Shown piece after piece: positions 63,704 to 64,000 of a stretch of DNA of 64,000 nt; the first letter of the stretch is position 1; the number at the start of each line of letters is the position of its first letter. The position numbers and the translations under genes are program-made. This DNA comes from Colwellia sp. 1_MG-2023 (GTDB taxonomy: Bacteria; Pseudomonadota; Gammaproteobacteria; Enterobacterales; Alteromonadaceae). The stretch covers positions 124,001 to 188,000 of the forward strand of contig NZ_JAUOPE010000002.1 in assembly GCF_030546755.1 (NCBI RefSeq), in the 5' to 3' direction. Below the pieces are notes generated by a model. That model did no database searches, was not told where the DNA came from, and saw nothing but the letters and a program-made list of their open reading frames with translations.

Positions 63704-64000
63704 TTATTCGTAAGAGAATAAATCGCCACCATGCATATCAATCATCTCTAAAGCTTTACCGCCGCCTCTAGCAACACACGTAAGCGGGTCATCAGCAACA
63801 ACAACAGGAATACCGGTTTCTTCCATTAATAATCGATCTAAATCTTTTAATAATGCGCCACCACCAGTTAACACCATGCCGCGTTCAGAAATATCTGATG
63901 CTAACTCTGGCGGTGATTGCTCTAACGCGACCATAATCGCACTGACAATACCGGTTAAAGGTTCTTGTAATGCTTCCAAGATTTCATTGCTGTTTAGCGT
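63704..64000 (-). CDS. mreB: Rod shape-determining protein MreB, C-terminal part
   Basis: The window ends inside this gene; the last 98 or so codons are present. The visible end includes [18 protein letters not shown] (the adenosine motif of the actin fold) and [17 protein letters not shown], as in MreB. Filaments of MreB guide lateral wall growth. The 175-bp gap before mreC contains no gene. Confidence 0.95.
   Translation of the reverse strand, partial: TLNSNEILEALQEPLTGIVSAIMVALEQSPPELASDISERGMVLTGGGALLKDLDRLLMEETGIPVVVADDPLTCVARGGGKALEMIDMHGGDLFSYE

Overview
The window looks like chromosomal DNA of a marine, AT-rich gammaproteobacterium of the Alteromonadales, most likely Colwelliaceae (Thalassotalea/Colwellia-like). 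The pointers are low GC, polysaccharide loci built from TonB-dependent receptors without SusC/SusD pairs, a PEP-CTERM protein, and the conserved order mreB-mreC-mreD-maf-rng-yhdP-nitrilase-tldD. The genus call is inference from gene content only. No rRNA, tRNA, CRISPR or prophage was seen.

Region 1 (1-12.1 kb) starts with a three-gene GalNAc-type cluster: a Tat-exported GH109 glycosidase, a sugar-1-phosphate nucleotidyltransferase and a NahK-like anomeric kinase. A Cache-type chemoreceptor follows. Next comes a PEP-CTERM protein directly coupled to a 1456-residue secreted pullulanase, preceded by two abutting ATACGTAT palindromes that look like operators. A MarR regulator and a possible small membrane protein close the block.

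Region 2 (12.3-31.7 kb) holds a hybrid histidine kinase and then a beta-glucan (laminarin-type) locus: GH1 with a GPH symporter, GH16 laminarinase with a TonB receptor, a polysaccharide deacetylase, GH3 with a GluP-like transporter, and a LacI regulator. Six copies of TGGAAGCGCTTCCA, two exact-or-near copies in front of each of three transcription units, tie the locus to the LacI protein. In the promoters read here the operator covers the predicted start of transcription. A 311-bp element with perfect 16-bp terminal inverted repeats lies just after lacI.

Region 3 (32.2-40 kb) is an envelope-modification locus of the polymyxin-resistance kind: an OmpR-type regulator and sensor kinase, an unknown 127-residue protein, EptA, DgkA, an orphan solute-binding protein and an LTA-synthase-like phosphotransferase. 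TTAAG-type half-sites repeated every 11 bp lie upstream of three units, which suggests one PmrA/CarR-like regulon.

Region 4 (40-53.6 kb) is mixed: a DUF3124 lipoprotein, MarC, PhoH, an RND efflux pump with its adaptor, a NagX-like acyltransferase, a TerB-like protein, a CvfB-like S1 protein, and a histidine-rich TonB receptor with a small CxxC protein behind a Zur-like operator.

Region 5 (53.7-64 kb, minus strand) is the conserved cell-shape and housekeeping cluster, cut by the window end inside mreB.
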